DNA from: Effrenium voratum
Lineage: Eukaryota > Sar > Dinophyceae > Suessiales > Symbiodiniaceae
Direction of reading: 5' to 3'
Length of the DNA: 64,000 bases
NCBI GenBank assembly: GCA_963377175.1
Contig: CAUJNA010003292.1
Span: 1-64,000, forward strand
In this document: positions 27,499 to 37,887 of the stretch, piece by piece
Numbering within the stretch: position 1 is the stretch's first letter
Layout of the letters: each line of letters opens with the position of its first letter
Made by a program: the position numbers and the translations under genes
Notes under the pieces: model-generated
The model's input: the letters and a program-made list of their open reading frames with translations, nothing else
What the model was told of the DNA's origin: nothing
The model's database searches: none

Positions 27499-28342
27499 GT
27501 GGCTTGCCGCTTGGGTTGTAGTAACAGTTGTGGGGCCATGACGTGGTCTGCAGCTGTTGATTGCCTGCTGTCGTCTTCGAGTTCTGATGTCATGGCAGAA
27601 ATTGACGCCTTCAAGCCTCACTCTGAGTCAGAAGATGATATTCCTTTGATTCTTTCTTCGCCACCTCCAACGGTTGTGTTGTTGCCCGAGCTTGCGTGGT
27701 CTAGAAGCCTTCTCCAGCACGTGAAGGCGCTGGGGCTGCCCGAGCCCTCGCAACACGTGAGTGTCGTCAGTGGCTGCAGTGGGACTTTGGCTGAAGCTTC
27801 TGTCCTGGAGGCCAGGCCTGCAGAAGTCACTAATTTCGGGGGCGCTGTCGTTTGCGGCCCATCTTTGCAAGTGGTTGATCGTGGAACCAGACAAGACACG
27901 TGTTGATTGCTGAACCAGCGGTGTCAGTTTGTTGTCGCAGGCCTTGGGCATCCCGCACACAATCTTGGCTGCCTCAGACTTAAGCCCAGCTGCCCGGGCT
28001 TTCATGACGGCGAACTTCGAGATGGGCCACCTTCATTCCAGCATGAGGAGCCAGGTTGTGGGCGACCGCTGTCAGCTTTGCGAGGGCGCAAGTGCTGGCT
28101 CCGAATGTTTGCCCTCCCAGGATGCTGACATTTTTGTTCAAGGCTGCCCGTGTCAGCCCTTTTCAGTTCAAAGGGCGAAGCGGTTTGCTTACGGCTCTGT
28201 GAAGGCTCATCGGGGCTATGGCACTTCTTTTGATGACTTTGTGGTTTGGCTTCAGACCTTCCGCCCAAAGTCTGGCATTTTCGAGAATGTCCATGGCATG
28301 GACATGGCGGAGCAGGGCGAAGAGGGACCAACGCCATTAGAG
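27499..28342 (+). CDS. C5 DNA methyltransferase, N-terminal half (two exons)
   Basis: Exon 1 (27499-27810) ends in the SAM-binding motif I region, VSVVSGCSGTLAEASVLE. A 130-base intron with a GC donor and AG acceptor (27811-27940) fits phase 0. Exon 2 from 27941 continues ALGIPHTILAASDLS, motif IV IFVQGCPCQPFS with the catalytic Cys, and motif VI SGIFENVHGMD; coding likely ends near 28342. A later exon-like stretch (about 28555-28660: NYFILHFRVNLQDWIAVKRPR) carries a DW...RPR segment as expected for motif VIII. No C-terminal motif X follows here; one is found at 45.6 kb. The start at 27499 is arbitrary. Linked to transposase-like genes, so probably carried by mobile DNA. Confidence 0.65.
27811..27940 (+). 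other. GC-AG intron in the methyltransferase gene
   Basis: The junction is ...CTGGAG|GCCAGG and ...GTCGCAG|GCCTTG. Both flanks are phase 0 and join motif I to the following helix without a break. GC donors are a known trait of dinoflagellate genes. The donor and the downstream exon both start GCC, so the exact cut is ambiguous by a few bases. Confidence 0.6.
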
Positions 28343-28777
28343 CAGTTTCTTGGAGCCACCGTTTATGTTTGTCCAATCGTTCTTCCACATTTGCACAAGT
28401 CTTGTTCGCACACCCTCGAAACCAATCTCCTTTGTTCCTGGGAAAAGGCAGCGCTCATTGTTTGTTCGGGTGGCTGTCAGATTATCAGACTGAGATGTGT
28501 TGGATTTAGAAGCCTGTTGGGCTCGGGGAGACCGATCTTGGACTAGCAGTCAGGTTTCTGACGCTGCTGAACCAAAAGACCAACTACTTCATTCTGCACT
28601 TCCGGGTCAACCTCCAGGATTGGATCGCAGTCAAGAGGCCCAGGACTGCGCGGGGCGGGGCTGAGTGTGAACAATTTGCAATTGTGGACACTTCCAAAAA
28701 CGGTTTTGGCAGTTTGTCAGTTGCTGGGCAACAAATTTGTTGATTGAAGGTCTCCTGATCTCGCTGCAGTCCTTGCA

Positions 28778-31700
28778 TTGTATGACTTGGCGGAAGGGCA
28801 GGCCAGGGCGAGCTTGATGACTCGCGCTGCGTGTTTGCTTGGTTCGAGATTTCGGCAGCCACCTCACGCGCCTGAGAGCGCGGATGTTCATCATGGTATG
28901 GCAAGTTGGGGCGCTGCTTGCTCCAAATTCGGGGCCCCAGAAGATTCAGAAGATGAGGAAGCCATTTCAGGGCAGTGTCAGCAAGTTGTCACGCGGTTGC
29001 CTCAGCAGGGGCCGCAAATGCCTGAGCGCTTGCGCAAACTGATGCAGGCGGCGGGTAGGAGCTTGCTGTGGCAGATTGCGGGCGAGTGTGGAACAGTTGC
29101 GCGCTCCATGATGCTAGCTGCCCATTCGTCTCAACTCCAACTGGATGATAGCCAGCCAGCCCCAGACACAGAGTGTGCAGACAATGCCGACTTGCCTGGC
29201 GAAGAAGCCTCATTTGCTTTTGTGTCCCATGTTTTGCAATCCGGATACACAGTGCAGTCAAGCAGCAGCCTTGAACATAAGTTCGGCTTGAGCGAAGGCC
29301 AAGCTGCAAAGCTCTACCGAACGACTGCATCAGGACTGGTGGAGGCAGGCGGGGTGTGTTGGGACCTGTTTCTGAAACGCATGGTTCGCTTTGTGTCTGA
29401 TGGTGACGCCGCTGGCCTTCTCTTCATAAAGCAGCGTGCTTATGACGAGACGCCTCTGAGACTTCGCAGGGGCGATGAAAAGCATGCTACTGTTTGCAAA
29501 ATCTTGCAGACTAAATTTGCAGTTGGCGTCCTGATGGAGGTGTCAGGAGAGAAACCCATATTCTACATGGGGTCTGTGCCCACTTGGCTGCAGCTGCTGG
29601 AATCCACCAAAGCAACCGTGGTTGCCAGTGCCCAAAGATCAATTGAGCGCGCGCTCCCAAGCATGCGCCAGCTCAGCCAAAGCTTCCAACTTGCGCTGCA
29701 ACTTGTGACTACTGACCGGCACGGTTCCAACTCTGCGGCAGAGCGACTTCTCCTTGCTGAAGCTGACCATTTCTGTTTGCTGCACTTGCCGTGCGATGTG
29801 CATAAACTCAGCACAGTTATGGGGGCCGGTCTCTCATTGACACAGCTTCAGATTTCAGGCATGGTGAATTTCGGTCTCATGATGCGTGTTGGCGGCGTGA
29901 CCCAATGCCTGCAAGAGTGCCTCATGCAGGAAATTAGGGATAGACTTGTGGTCATTGTTGGTTCTCCGCCTGACGGGCGCGTCCGCCAGCACAGGTTCGA
30001 TGTGTACAATATTTTCCTGGGAGACACTTTCAGCAATGAAGCCAACGGGGATTCTCAAGCGCTGCCTCGCGCCTATCGCGCCGCTGTTCTCAACTTCTTC
30101 TTGAATGGGGACATAGAGGACGAACAACATGTGTATTTTCATTCTCCAATTCCCATTTCAAGGGAGCAAGCCTTGCTGTGGATGGAGCAGCATGTTCCTG
30201 CAGCGCTTTTGCCGCAGGCAGTGCCAGTTTTCCCACGTCATCGGTGGCACGGCATAGAAGTTCCACTTGACGCTTTGGGTCTTGTTGCGCTGCATCACGG
30301 CTTGCTGAAGCACGCAACTTGCAGATACCTGGCGCGCTTCCAAACTGCACGCCCGGAATCACAAGTGCAGGCCAAGGGCGGTTGGGGCATGGCTTGCAAG
30401 CAGCTGGTTGACGGGGCAAAAGAGCTGCCTTTGACAGACGGGGTGCAAGAACAGGCTGCAGAAGATGGTGTCCCAGACGCAGATGACATGCAGTTGCCTT
30501 TGCCTTTGCCTGACGTGTTAGGGCCAGGGGCTTCCGACGAAGGCCAGGAGGCAAAAACAGCAGCGTTCAACAAATCAGTCCGCTCCAACGTGGAGCGGTT
30601 TGTGACGCAGGACCAATTGCATGTGCTTCTCATTCTTCGCATTGCCTTTGGGCCCTTGATCAGATTGATGTTTTCCTTTTTGCGCATTTCAGGTGACAAG
30701 TGGGAGACTTTGCAACAGCATGAGCAGTTGAAAAACGGCAGCCGAACTTTCCGCGTGCTTGCAGCTCACGAGGGTCTTGAAATCGATGCTGCCCTGGCTG
30801 AATATCACAAGATTTTCCAAGAGCCTCCCAAAGCCTTACCAATTGGGCGGCAAAAGCGATCCGTGCGTACTTTGCTGTTTCGCTTGGTGTCCCGCTTGCT
30901 TGGCGCTTTGTGGGCGTTGCTTCAGCAACCGAGGGATTCATTTCCATATCGCCTGTTCGCATGCCTGCGTGGGCCAGCTAGGGCAAGCAAAGTGCTCCAA
31001 TCCTCAGTGTGCTTGCGTGATGCACTTAGCTCGCGCTTCCTTGCCATGTATGGTTCGGATTTGATGGGAGAAAGAGCCCAAGCAGTTCTCACTGCCATAG
31101 CTTTGATGGCCCAGGTTGACATTGCAGGCGTGGAAAGCCGTCATGCTTCCATTCGCCGAAACTTGGAATCGCAGTCGGTGCAGACTTGGAAGCCTCATGC
31201 TCAACTCTTGTCAGCTCAGTATGTTTGCCGTGATCACGCAACGCGAAAGTATGCTTTCCAGGTTGGCCAGGGCGCTGCCCCGCTACTCAGCCCCAAGCAG
31301 TATTCTCGGCTGCGCCAACGTCAAAGTCGTGACACTGCAAAACGTTTGCGCGCTAAAGCCAAGGCCGCAGCCAAGGCAAAAGCTCTGGCGAAAGCCAAGG
31401 GCAAAGCAAAAGCCAAGGCCAGAACAGGCCGGAGAGGTGGCGGTGGCGCGTGCCGCGCGTTCTTGCACGAGCGCCTTGCAGCGCAACAGGGCGCCGGGGT
31501 CAACAGGGCCATCTTGCTTCGGGCCTTGCACAGAGAGTTCAAGGCTTTGACGCCGGAGCAGAAAGAGCATTACGCATCTCTCGGCGCTGCTGCGTCGCAC
31601 AGTCACAGGTCTGGCCACAGTGGATTTGGGCCACGGGTGAGGCGGCGAGAAGCAGACAGTCGCAAAACTTTCAGGCCTCGGTGGGCATCAAAACTGCACG

Positions 31701-32320
31701 TAGCCAGACTGCCGCAGAATGCCCAGGCTTTGCTTGACTTGGACACGGGCCGCAAGGTCCAGCAAGTTTCCGAGCGCCGCAAGCATTCCCAGCAGCAAGC
31801 AAACAAAGTTCAGGCTGGCATTGCCAGATTTGCCCAAGAGCAGCTGACTGCGGCGCAGCCGCCCCAGCGTGACTGTTTCCTGCCAGTGCCATCCTCGCTG
31901 ACCAGCGTGGCAGTTCTGATGCCCAACGAGCAGCTCACTAAGGACCGCGTTGGGGAGGGCAAGTTGGGGTTTGAGAAAAGCCACAGGCGCAGACAAGTAG
32001 CAGACAAGTTGGTGAGGGGGGGCTTGGCTTCTCAAACGGAAGGGGAGACTCGTTGGAGCTTGTTACACTTGTTTTCACGGCTTCGCATTGCTTGCGCCAG
32101 GACTCTCTTGGGTCGAATGCCAGAGCTCGAGGCAGAGTTCATCGCTTGGCCAGTTCCTTGCAAGAAGCTTGGGCTCAGCGGCACGAAGTGTTTCAGGGCA
32201 CAAACGAGACAGTGCCCCGGGCGTCCTCCAAGCCCTCTTGCGCAAGTCTGCAGTTCTGCGTGTGTGCCTCGCCAGGAGTTCAAGCCTATGCCTTTCACCA
32301 GCGTGTGGTGTCCACTTTGA
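28778..32320 (+). CDS. Large transposase-like protein (hAT-like RNase H fold) with HMG-box-like C-terminus, 1180 aa
   Basis: A single open frame. Residues ~308-318 LVTTDRHGSN and ~337-343 LPCDVHK give a DxxxN...CxxH arrangement similar to hAT-type DDE transposases (TDxxxN...CxxHxLNL), and DIAGVESRHASIRRNL (~782-796) would carry the late Glu. Then comes an Ala/Lys linker (KAKAAAKAKALAKAKGKA, ~860-882) and an HMG/YABBY-like box ~889-945 (CRAFLHERL, LHREFKALTPEQKEHYASLG). The last ~90 residues overlap another frame (32053 on) that looks more coding, so the C-terminus after about 32100 may be wrong. The start codon is uncertain and an upstream exon is likely. Its paralogue is at 33326. Transposase role is inferred, not proven. 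Confidence 0.5.
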   Translation: MYDLAEGQARASLMTRAACLLGSRFRQPPHAPESADVHHGMASWGAACSKFGAPEDSEDEEAISGQCQQVVTRLPQQGPQMPERLRKLMQAAGRSLLWQIAGECGTVARSMMLAAHSSQLQLDDSQPAPDTECADNADLPGEEASFAFVSHVLQSGYTVQSSSSLEHKFGLSEGQAAKLYRTTASGLVEAGGVCWDLFLKRMVRFVSDGDAAGLLFIKQRAYDETPLRLRRGDEKHATVCKILQTKFAVGVLMEVSGEKPIFYMGSVPTWLQLLESTKATVVASAQRSIERALPSMRQLSQSFQLALQLVTTDRHGSNSAAERLLLAEADHFCLLHLPCDVHKLSTVMGAGLSLTQLQISGMVNFGLMMRVGGVTQCLQECLMQEIRDRLVVIVGSPPDGRVRQHRFDVYNIFLGDTFSNEANGDSQALPRAYRAAVLNFFLNGDIEDEQHVYFHSPIPISREQALLWMEQHVPAALLPQAVPVFPRHRWHGIEVPLDALGLVALHHGLLKHATCRYLARFQTARPESQVQAKGGWGMACKQLVDGAKELPLTDGVQEQAAEDGVPDADDMQLPLPLPDVLGPGASDEGQEAKTAAFNKSVRSNVERFVTQDQLHVLLILRIAFGPLIRLMFSFLRISGDKWETLQQHEQLKNGSRTFRVLAAHEGLEIDAALAEYHKIFQEPPKALPIGRQKRSVRTLLFRLVSRLLGALWALLQQPRDSFPYRLFACLRGPARASKVLQSSVCLRDALSSRFLAMYGSDLMGERAQAVLTAIALMAQVDIAGVESRHASIRRNLESQSVQTWKPHAQLLSAQYVCRDHATRKYAFQVGQGAAPLLSPKQYSRLRQRQSRDTAKRLRAKAKAAAKAKALAKAKGKAKAKARTGRRGGGGACRAFLHERLAAQQGAGVNRAILLRALHREFKALTPEQKEHYASLGAAASHSHRSGHSGFGPRVRRREADSRKTFRPRWASKLHVARLPQNAQALLDLDTGRKVQQVSERRKHSQQQANKVQAGIARFAQEQLTAAQPPQRDCFLPVPSSLTSVAVLMPNEQLTKDRVGEGKLGFEKSHRRRQVADKLVRGGLASQTEGETRWSLLHLFSRLRIACARTLLGRMPELEAEFIAWPVPCKKLGLSGTKCFRAQTRQCPGRPPSPLAQVCSSACVPRQEFKPMPFTSVWCPL

Positions 32321-33183
32321 AGCCATGTGTGCGCATTCCTCGCAAGAGGAAAGGTGACCCGCCGCAACAGCCGCAGTCTGATCACAAAGCAAAAGCGCAG
32401 TCCTTGCAGGAGCGCAAGCCTGTCGGGCGCATTCTGCTAGAGGGGGCCTTGCTAGTGGCAAGGCTGCAGCCTGTCGGGGCTGACGACGAAGACAGTGAAC
32501 CTGAGCCTTTCTCTTCTTGGGCAGCTGCAGCGTCCCAGATCACGGGCGACAAAGACAAAGACAAAGCCAAGTTGAAGCCTCTCTGGCTGCATGTGAATTA
32601 CGTGAACTACCAATCTTACCATTTCACAGCACTAGTGTTGCAGGAAGTCGGCCCAGATGATGTAGCTGCCGCCCGTGGGCAGCACCGACTGAGTGTTCCT
32701 GCGGTGTTGGTCTGCAAAAAATCCTGGGAAATCTTTGCAGATCTTATCGACTTTGCTCCAGCATGGCGGCTTTCGTGGTTTGAAATACTCTCAGACGAAA
32801 AGTGCTTGCAAACATCCGAGATGCGCCCTTGCATTGTTGAAGTTGCCCCGGTTGCCGCACGCTTGCTGCCAGATTCTGTGGTGTGGCAGGGTCTTCAGCG
32901 TGAGCTTGAGTTGCGGGCATCCAAACCAAAGACGAAAGGGCAAAAACGGGCTAACCGTTCTGGCCCTTTGCGCAGGGCTGCAACACGTGCGAAGCGCCTC
33001 AAGCCTGGCCAAGCGGCTGGCCACAGCACGCCTGCCTTATGTAGGAGAACATGGAGACTTGTTTTCAATATTCCAACCTATCTTAACTTGTGTTGTGCTA
33101 CGCATGGCGTGCTATTAGCGTGGATTGTTCGGACCTACTGCATGTGTGGAGCGTTGGCTTGGCACACCCGTTCATGGTTATGA
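32053..33183 (+). CDS. Continuation of the transposase-like gene, 376 aa
   Basis: Overlaps the 3' end of the 1180-aa frame in another frame and probably continues the same gene after an indel or intron near 32100: RVHRLASSLQEAWAQRHEV and VRIPRKRKGDPPQQ look coding. The middle (~185-290: LWLHVNYVNYQSYHFTALVL, VLVCKKSWEIFADLIDF) has an alternating beta pattern; a loosely similar block occurs in the 35598 ORF. A basic stretch (SKPKTKGQKRANRSG, ATRAKRLKPG) follows. The last ~40 residues are hydrophobic and likely intron read-through. No known domain. Confidence 0.4.
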   Translation: MELVTLVFTASHCLRQDSLGSNARARGRVHRLASSLQEAWAQRHEVFQGTNETVPRASSKPSCASLQFCVCASPGVQAYAFHQRVVSTLKPCVRIPRKRKGDPPQQPQSDHKAKAQSLQERKPVGRILLEGALLVARLQPVGADDEDSEPEPFSSWAAAASQITGDKDKDKAKLKPLWLHVNYVNYQSYHFTALVLQEVGPDDVAAARGQHRLSVPAVLVCKKSWEIFADLIDFAPAWRLSWFEILSDEKCLQTSEMRPCIVEVAPVAARLLPDSVVWQGLQRELELRASKPKTKGQKRANRSGPLRRAATRAKRLKPGQAAGHSTPALCRRTWRLVFNIPTYLNLCCATHGVLLAWIVRTYCMCGALAWHTRSWL

Positions 33184-33325
33184 CAGTGTTTCGCGTTTGA
33201 AACCCTAGCAGGCTCAGTAGAGAGGCGCATGGGGCAGCGCAAATGCATTGGCCAGCAGAAGCAGTCTGCAAAAGCAATCATTTGATGTTTGTATATGCAT
33301 CCATGTTTGCTTAACGTTTGGAGCC

Positions 33326-35080
33326 ATGAGTTCTGCTTCGACAGCGGCTGCCATGGCATACAATAGTGTGAAAAAGTTGCAAGAGCTCTCAGGAATCGAG
33401 GCAGACCTGGAGAATGCCTGCAGTTGCTTTCTCAGCACGATGGAGAAACATTTTGATATGGATATGGTTTTGACTCGAAAACGAAAAAGGAATATGAAAA
33501 AATGCACCCTGCAGCAAGTGCAACAGAGATTGCAATATCAGAAGAGGAAGCGGAAAGAAGAGCAGCGTAAGGCATGTCAGGAAATGCCGGAGAAGGGACC
33601 TTCTCGGCGCATCGAGCACATATGGCACGTCCGCGCTGGTTTAGCAGAAGCTACACTGCCAGCTCGGACTCTGGAACAGTTGCTGTCTGAATTTGCATTG
33701 TGTGAAAAGCAAGCAATTTCTTCGTGGAGTGTCTCCCGCACTCGTGACGCTTTTTGCGAACTTGTGAAGTCTACAAATCAACATCTTCTGAAATCCAGCT
33801 TCGAAGGTCGATCGAACAGGGACAGTCCCGTATATGTGACGCATATACATGATGGAGCGGATCTACGTTTCCGGAGCAAGAGTGCAGTTCAGCAAAGTGA
33901 TGCGTCACTTGTGCTTCCAAGTGATGCGTTGCGCATGTCACGATCTCGCATGTCGAAGGTTCAAAATTCTTCGGTTGCCGTGCATATGGACGATCAATCG
34001 CTTCCATACTACACAGAGTTGCAAGCGCTGGGGAGAAAAGACGCGGCCACCATTGCAACAGCCTTGATCGAGCTTTTTTGCAGCCTCCTGGAAACCTTGC
34101 TGGGCGAGTCCCCGCAGCCGGACAAGCCAGTTCGCATCCTACATCTGGTGACAGGGGATGGAATTAATACAAATGCAGCCGCCCTTGCAATAGTGATGGC
34201 ATATTTTCAGCGTACCTGGGCCAAAAGGTCATGGATTTCATACCGATTGCTGAATTGGCAGTGCTCAAGCCATCGGGCCAACTTGGTGGCTCAGTTTGTT
34301 GTGTGTAGTGGTCAAAGGGATTCTGCCTTGAGAGCCAATTGCTCGCGCATTTATAAATATATCATGCCTGCGTACGCAGATGAGATTGGAGCAAACATTC
34401 GTGCCTTCGTTTTGGAGAACATGGCTTTGGAAGAAGGCTTCCCCGCGGAAATCCAAGCTAGGCCAGATTGGGGTTTGTTACAACTGTATGGCGAGGACAT
34501 TTTTCCAACCCATTTGTGTGCTTTATTGAATGTGGATGTTCGAAAGCTCCGTCACAGGTGCCCTCCAGGCACTTCTTTGCCTTCTATCAACGGCGAACTG
34601 TTTGCGCTCTTGTACAAATTGGTGTGCGTGGTTGAGAGCAAACCTGTTGTGACGCGTTATTGGACGTTTTTTTCAGCAATTAATGCTCTCGCTAGATGCA
34701 AGCTTTTAGGATTACCGGATTGGCTGTTTAGCTCTGGAGCTACGCAGCCCCGACCTGAAAACGAGCGGCGGTTGGTGAGGTTTAGAACATGGTGGCAGGA
34801 AGCCGGCACAGATAAGCACCTACGGAGCGTAACTCTGTGTTTGAGACTCACGAAGCTAGCAGTGGACATTGCCTCGCAGAAGCCACAGCGATCTGGAGAT
34901 GATGCACGGCGACTTCCCACCATGGTGCGTTTGGGTCAACAGGCAGTAGAACGCGCCACAGCGAGTTTGCTGTCGACAATTGTGTCCTTCCTGTATTGCG
35001 ACCCCAACATAGACGCCGCCTGGCCACAGAAGAGCAGGCGACATGGTCATAATACTTCTTGGCAGTGGCATACGGTTTAG
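33326..35080 (+). CDS. Second transposase-like ORF (hAT-like), about 585 aa
   Basis: The ATG at 33326 (GCCATGAG) is the best start; the frame opens upstream. Basic helical region KRKRNMKKCTLQQVQQRLQ, then at ~272-280 LVTGDGINTN and at ~308-319 LNWQCSSHRANLV: the same DxxN...CxxH layout as in the 1180-aa ORF and in hAT transposases. Central helices (RIYKYIMPAYADEIG) follow. The frame ends in TTTAG at 35080; the likely next exon is 35598-37352. There is no visible BED finger at the N-terminus. The two ORFs look like separate members of one family, since their sequences differ widely while keeping the layout. Confidence 0.5.
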   Translation: MSSASTAAAMAYNSVKKLQELSGIEADLENACSCFLSTMEKHFDMDMVLTRKRKRNMKKCTLQQVQQRLQYQKRKRKEEQRKACQEMPEKGPSRRIEHIWHVRAGLAEATLPARTLEQLLSEFALCEKQAISSWSVSRTRDAFCELVKSTNQHLLKSSFEGRSNRDSPVYVTHIHDGADLRFRSKSAVQQSDASLVLPSDALRMSRSRMSKVQNSSVAVHMDDQSLPYYTELQALGRKDAATIATALIELFCSLLETLLGESPQPDKPVRILHLVTGDGINTNAAALAIVMAYFQRTWAKRSWISYRLLNWQCSSHRANLVAQFVVCSGQRDSALRANCSRIYKYIMPAYADEIGANIRAFVLENMALEEGFPAEIQARPDWGLLQLYGEDIFPTHLCALLNVDVRKLRHRCPPGTSLPSINGELFALLYKLVCVVESKPVVTRYWTFFSAINALARCKLLGLPDWLFSSGATQPRPENERRLVRFRTWWQEAGTDKHLRSVTLCLRLTKLAVDIASQKPQRSGDDARRLPTMVRLGQQAVERATASLLSTIVSFLYCDPNIDAAWPQKSRRHGHNTSWQWHTV

Positions 35081-35597
35081 GGCTTCGCCACCACCAGCTG
35101 CGCTGGTTGGTTGCAGGGGTTGCTCAGCCCGGCGTGCGCGCGCGTTTCCCGCTTTTTTTGCCGAGACATTTTGGAAGGTTGGCGTCCTGGGATGCTGGGG
35201 ATGGTGGCAGGATGCTGTAACGCGCAAATGCTGTAACGCGCAAATGCTGGAACTGTTGGTGGTTTTGGTATAGTGTTGGCTCGCCGTGTCGGGGGGCGAT
35301 TTCGGCGGTATTGACTGTGCTTTTAGAAGGTTGCGCCAAACGCAGCACGAAACATGTCATCCGTATACCCTACGGGTCGGGTTGCGTTGCTCTTCGAGCT
35401 CGAAGACACATATCGCAGCTGGAGTTATCATTTGCGCCCCCCCTCCTCAAGCTTGTCGAGGTTGATTCGTTTCAACGAGGCGTTTTTACGTCCTAAAAGT
35501 TAGATCTTAGCATTGGGCTGTTTTTTGGTTCGGGGAATCTGGGCGTTGTTACCTTGCCTGGGCTCGGATGTATGACACTTAGGTCAGCACCTGTGTC

Positions 35598-37352
35598 ATG
35601 GCTTTACTGACCACGCAGATTCAAGTTCATATGCGATTCGCGGATTTTCAGACGTGGCCTTATTGTATATGGCGACTTACACAGAAGTACAACGCAGCTG
35701 GCTACATCCATGAGGCGGAATCGTTCCTTTCCTTATCTCCCGAAGAGTTGGACAAAGGATATTCCTCCTGTTTACATCAAGAAGCCTGGGCGACCGGCGA
35801 TTCAGTGTCAGCACTGCAGTTTTTGCTATCAGACGCAACTCAAGGTGAACTTTGTGGGATTGTAGAGTACTCCGAATGCTCGAGCTTAGACGTTGAACGG
35901 AAGAACCAACAAGACAAACGTGCTGAAAAAAGGGAGAAGGTTGCAAGCTTACACAGAGCGTCTGCGCAGTCCATACTGCAAGCTTTTGCCGTGTGGCGCA
36001 GACAGCGGCTTCGAGCACATATAGCAGAAAAGAAGTTGATTGCGAAGTACGAGAAGATGCCGGCGACTGCTTTAGCGGTTGCCAGGAACCCGGAGCTCTT
36101 CAGCAGAGGGAGGGGAAAGCTTCACTGGGAGGAAAGTGTTTCAAAGGCAGAGCAAAGGCGTTTGATCACGGCTGGTGATCCTGCGCGCCTGGCCGCTTAT
36201 ATGCGAGAAAACAAGGAAGAGCTTCAGAAAGAGGCATCGGCGATGAGGGCGCGAGCAAGACGGCGTCGCCAAGAGTTGGATGACGTCGCCGTGCCCGTCA
36301 CCAACGTTCAATGGGTGAGGTATTTAGAAAAGAACGAGGCTGAGTTTCGCCGTCTTTGCAGGGATGCCCCGGAAACGAGGAAGCGATATTCTGAACGACT
36401 CTTGCCCATGCAGGGCCTGACTGCAGGTCCGAGACTTCGCCCTGCGGCGAAGCTGAGCCCGGACTGGCTTGCGAAATTACTTCCGAAATTGGACGGGCCT
36501 TTTTATTTGTTGAAGTGGCCGACGGGCACGCGTGTGGCCATTATGTGTTGGCGTGTGGGACAGTCCTTGTGGGGCCTTCGCTTGACTGTGATCAGTAGAG
36601 ATGGGAAGTTCCGCTGCAGGCTTGACCTGGAAAACCTTCATTCAAAATGCAGAGATATCGGGACGTTGTGTGCCAAGATTGATGAATGGCCACAAGCTCC
36701 GGATGTCTACACCATGAGCCTTGAGTGTTTTGCTACTTCAGCGGCAAGTGTTGAATGGGACGTACAAGATGCGGCGCCTCTTTGCCGGAAAGAATCTCAA
36801 ACTGCAGCAGCTCCACGAGATTCGGACTCTGAGGCGATCCTTGAGGACTTTCATAGCTTGCACGCTAGTGACTCCAGTAGCCAAGTGTCCGTCTTATCCG
36901 ATATGGAATCGCTTGCTGAGGAGGAAAGTGCCGGAAGCGACCAGGCTGAACCTGACGCTGAAGTGGGCAAGACCATCCTGCCGCCCAATACCCACACTGT
37001 GTGGAACAATGGCTACTTTCGTCTTATGCGCGATCATAGGTACACAGACTGCAAGATGTGGGTTTGCACGAAGTGGTGCGAGGACTCAGAGCTTGGATCT
37101 AGCGAGCGCAGCAAAACGTATCAGATTCTTACCTTCGATCCCTCGATCGATCAACCACGGCAAACGGTTCTTGTTCTTCGTGCTTGGATGTTACACAGGG
37201 CTACAAGGCAACAGTGGCACACGCGAGTCAAGGCTCGACAGGAGTGGCACACGCGGGAGTGTCAGAAGTTAAAAGACGATTGCGCCGGGATCGCTTTATG
37301 CAGAGCCGCGGAGCGGGAAATTAGACGTTGGTTGCCAGCTGCTTTAGGGTAA
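35598..37352 (+). CDS. Likely 3' exon of the second transposase-like gene, 584 aa
   Basis: The frame starts next to a CAG acceptor-like site (GGTCAGCACC upstream). The opening MRFADFQTWPYCIWRLTQKYN and SSLDVERKNQQDKRAEKREK correspond in position to the VESRHASIRRNL region of the 1180-aa ORF, so this may carry the final catalytic acid and C-terminal domain. Later: a basic coiled region (MRARARRRRQELDD), FYLLKWPTGTRVAIM, an acidic stretch (SDMESLAEEESAGSDQAEPDAE), and a basic tail. The 35081-35597 gap would be an intron. No named domain. Confidence 0.4.
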   Translation: MALLTTQIQVHMRFADFQTWPYCIWRLTQKYNAAGYIHEAESFLSLSPEELDKGYSSCLHQEAWATGDSVSALQFLLSDATQGELCGIVEYSECSSLDVERKNQQDKRAEKREKVASLHRASAQSILQAFAVWRRQRLRAHIAEKKLIAKYEKMPATALAVARNPELFSRGRGKLHWEESVSKAEQRRLITAGDPARLAAYMRENKEELQKEASAMRARARRRRQELDDVAVPVTNVQWVRYLEKNEAEFRRLCRDAPETRKRYSERLLPMQGLTAGPRLRPAAKLSPDWLAKLLPKLDGPFYLLKWPTGTRVAIMCWRVGQSLWGLRLTVISRDGKFRCRLDLENLHSKCRDIGTLCAKIDEWPQAPDVYTMSLECFATSAASVEWDVQDAAPLCRKESQTAAAPRDSDSEAILEDFHSLHASDSSSQVSVLSDMESLAEEESAGSDQAEPDAEVGKTILPPNTHTVWNNGYFRLMRDHRYTDCKMWVCTKWCEDSELGSSERSKTYQILTFDPSIDQPRQTVLVLRAWMLHRATRQQWHTRVKARQEWHTRECQKLKDDCAGIALCRAAEREIRRWLPAALG

Positions 37353-37464
37353 CAAGGTGAGCAAAGCCAAGGCCTGGCGCCACGCCTGAAAAACGCATCG
37401 CGTGACGAGCGTGCCAGCATGCAGGATTTTTTCGCATTGAGCAGAGAGGGTTGGTGCGGCAAGC

Positions 37465-37635
37465 GACGGTGATTGACGGTAATTGACGGTGTTTCACGGT
37501 AATTGACAGTAGCATGACGGTAATTGACATATAAACAGCTTATTTTGATATTAACCCTTTTGGTTTGCTTTTGACATGTTTTGGGGTGAAATTAGCGTCG
37601 AATTACCGTGAATTACCGTCAGTTACCGTCGGTCT
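37465..37635. repeat. Inverted repeat built from ACGGTAATT units
   Basis: On the left arm (37465-37530), GACGGTAATTGACGGT-like units repeat four to five times; on the right arm (37600-37632) the complement (GAATTACCGTGAATTACCGTC) repeats three times. The ~70-base centre is AT-rich. A third cluster of the same unit lies at 41785-41825. It could be a small fold-back element end or a transposase-binding array. Confidence 0.55.
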
Positions 37636-37887
37636 TCATCGGTTGATGTGTGGCCTGCGCCGCAGCACTTTTGACTCGCACCCGCACTTGGCTCTGAGTT
37701 TTGCAGTGTGTGTTTGTGTAGGCGGCTGACGTGCTGGCGTAGGACATGTCGCGTGTTTCGGAGCAGGATGTTGCCCGTGCCATGGGAGAGATTGTACTGA
37801 CGGGGGACAGCCGTCAGCAGGCAGGATTGTGCAGTTCAGCGCTTTTCACGCGCTCGCAGTAATAGAGGCCAGGGGAAGCATTTTTTC

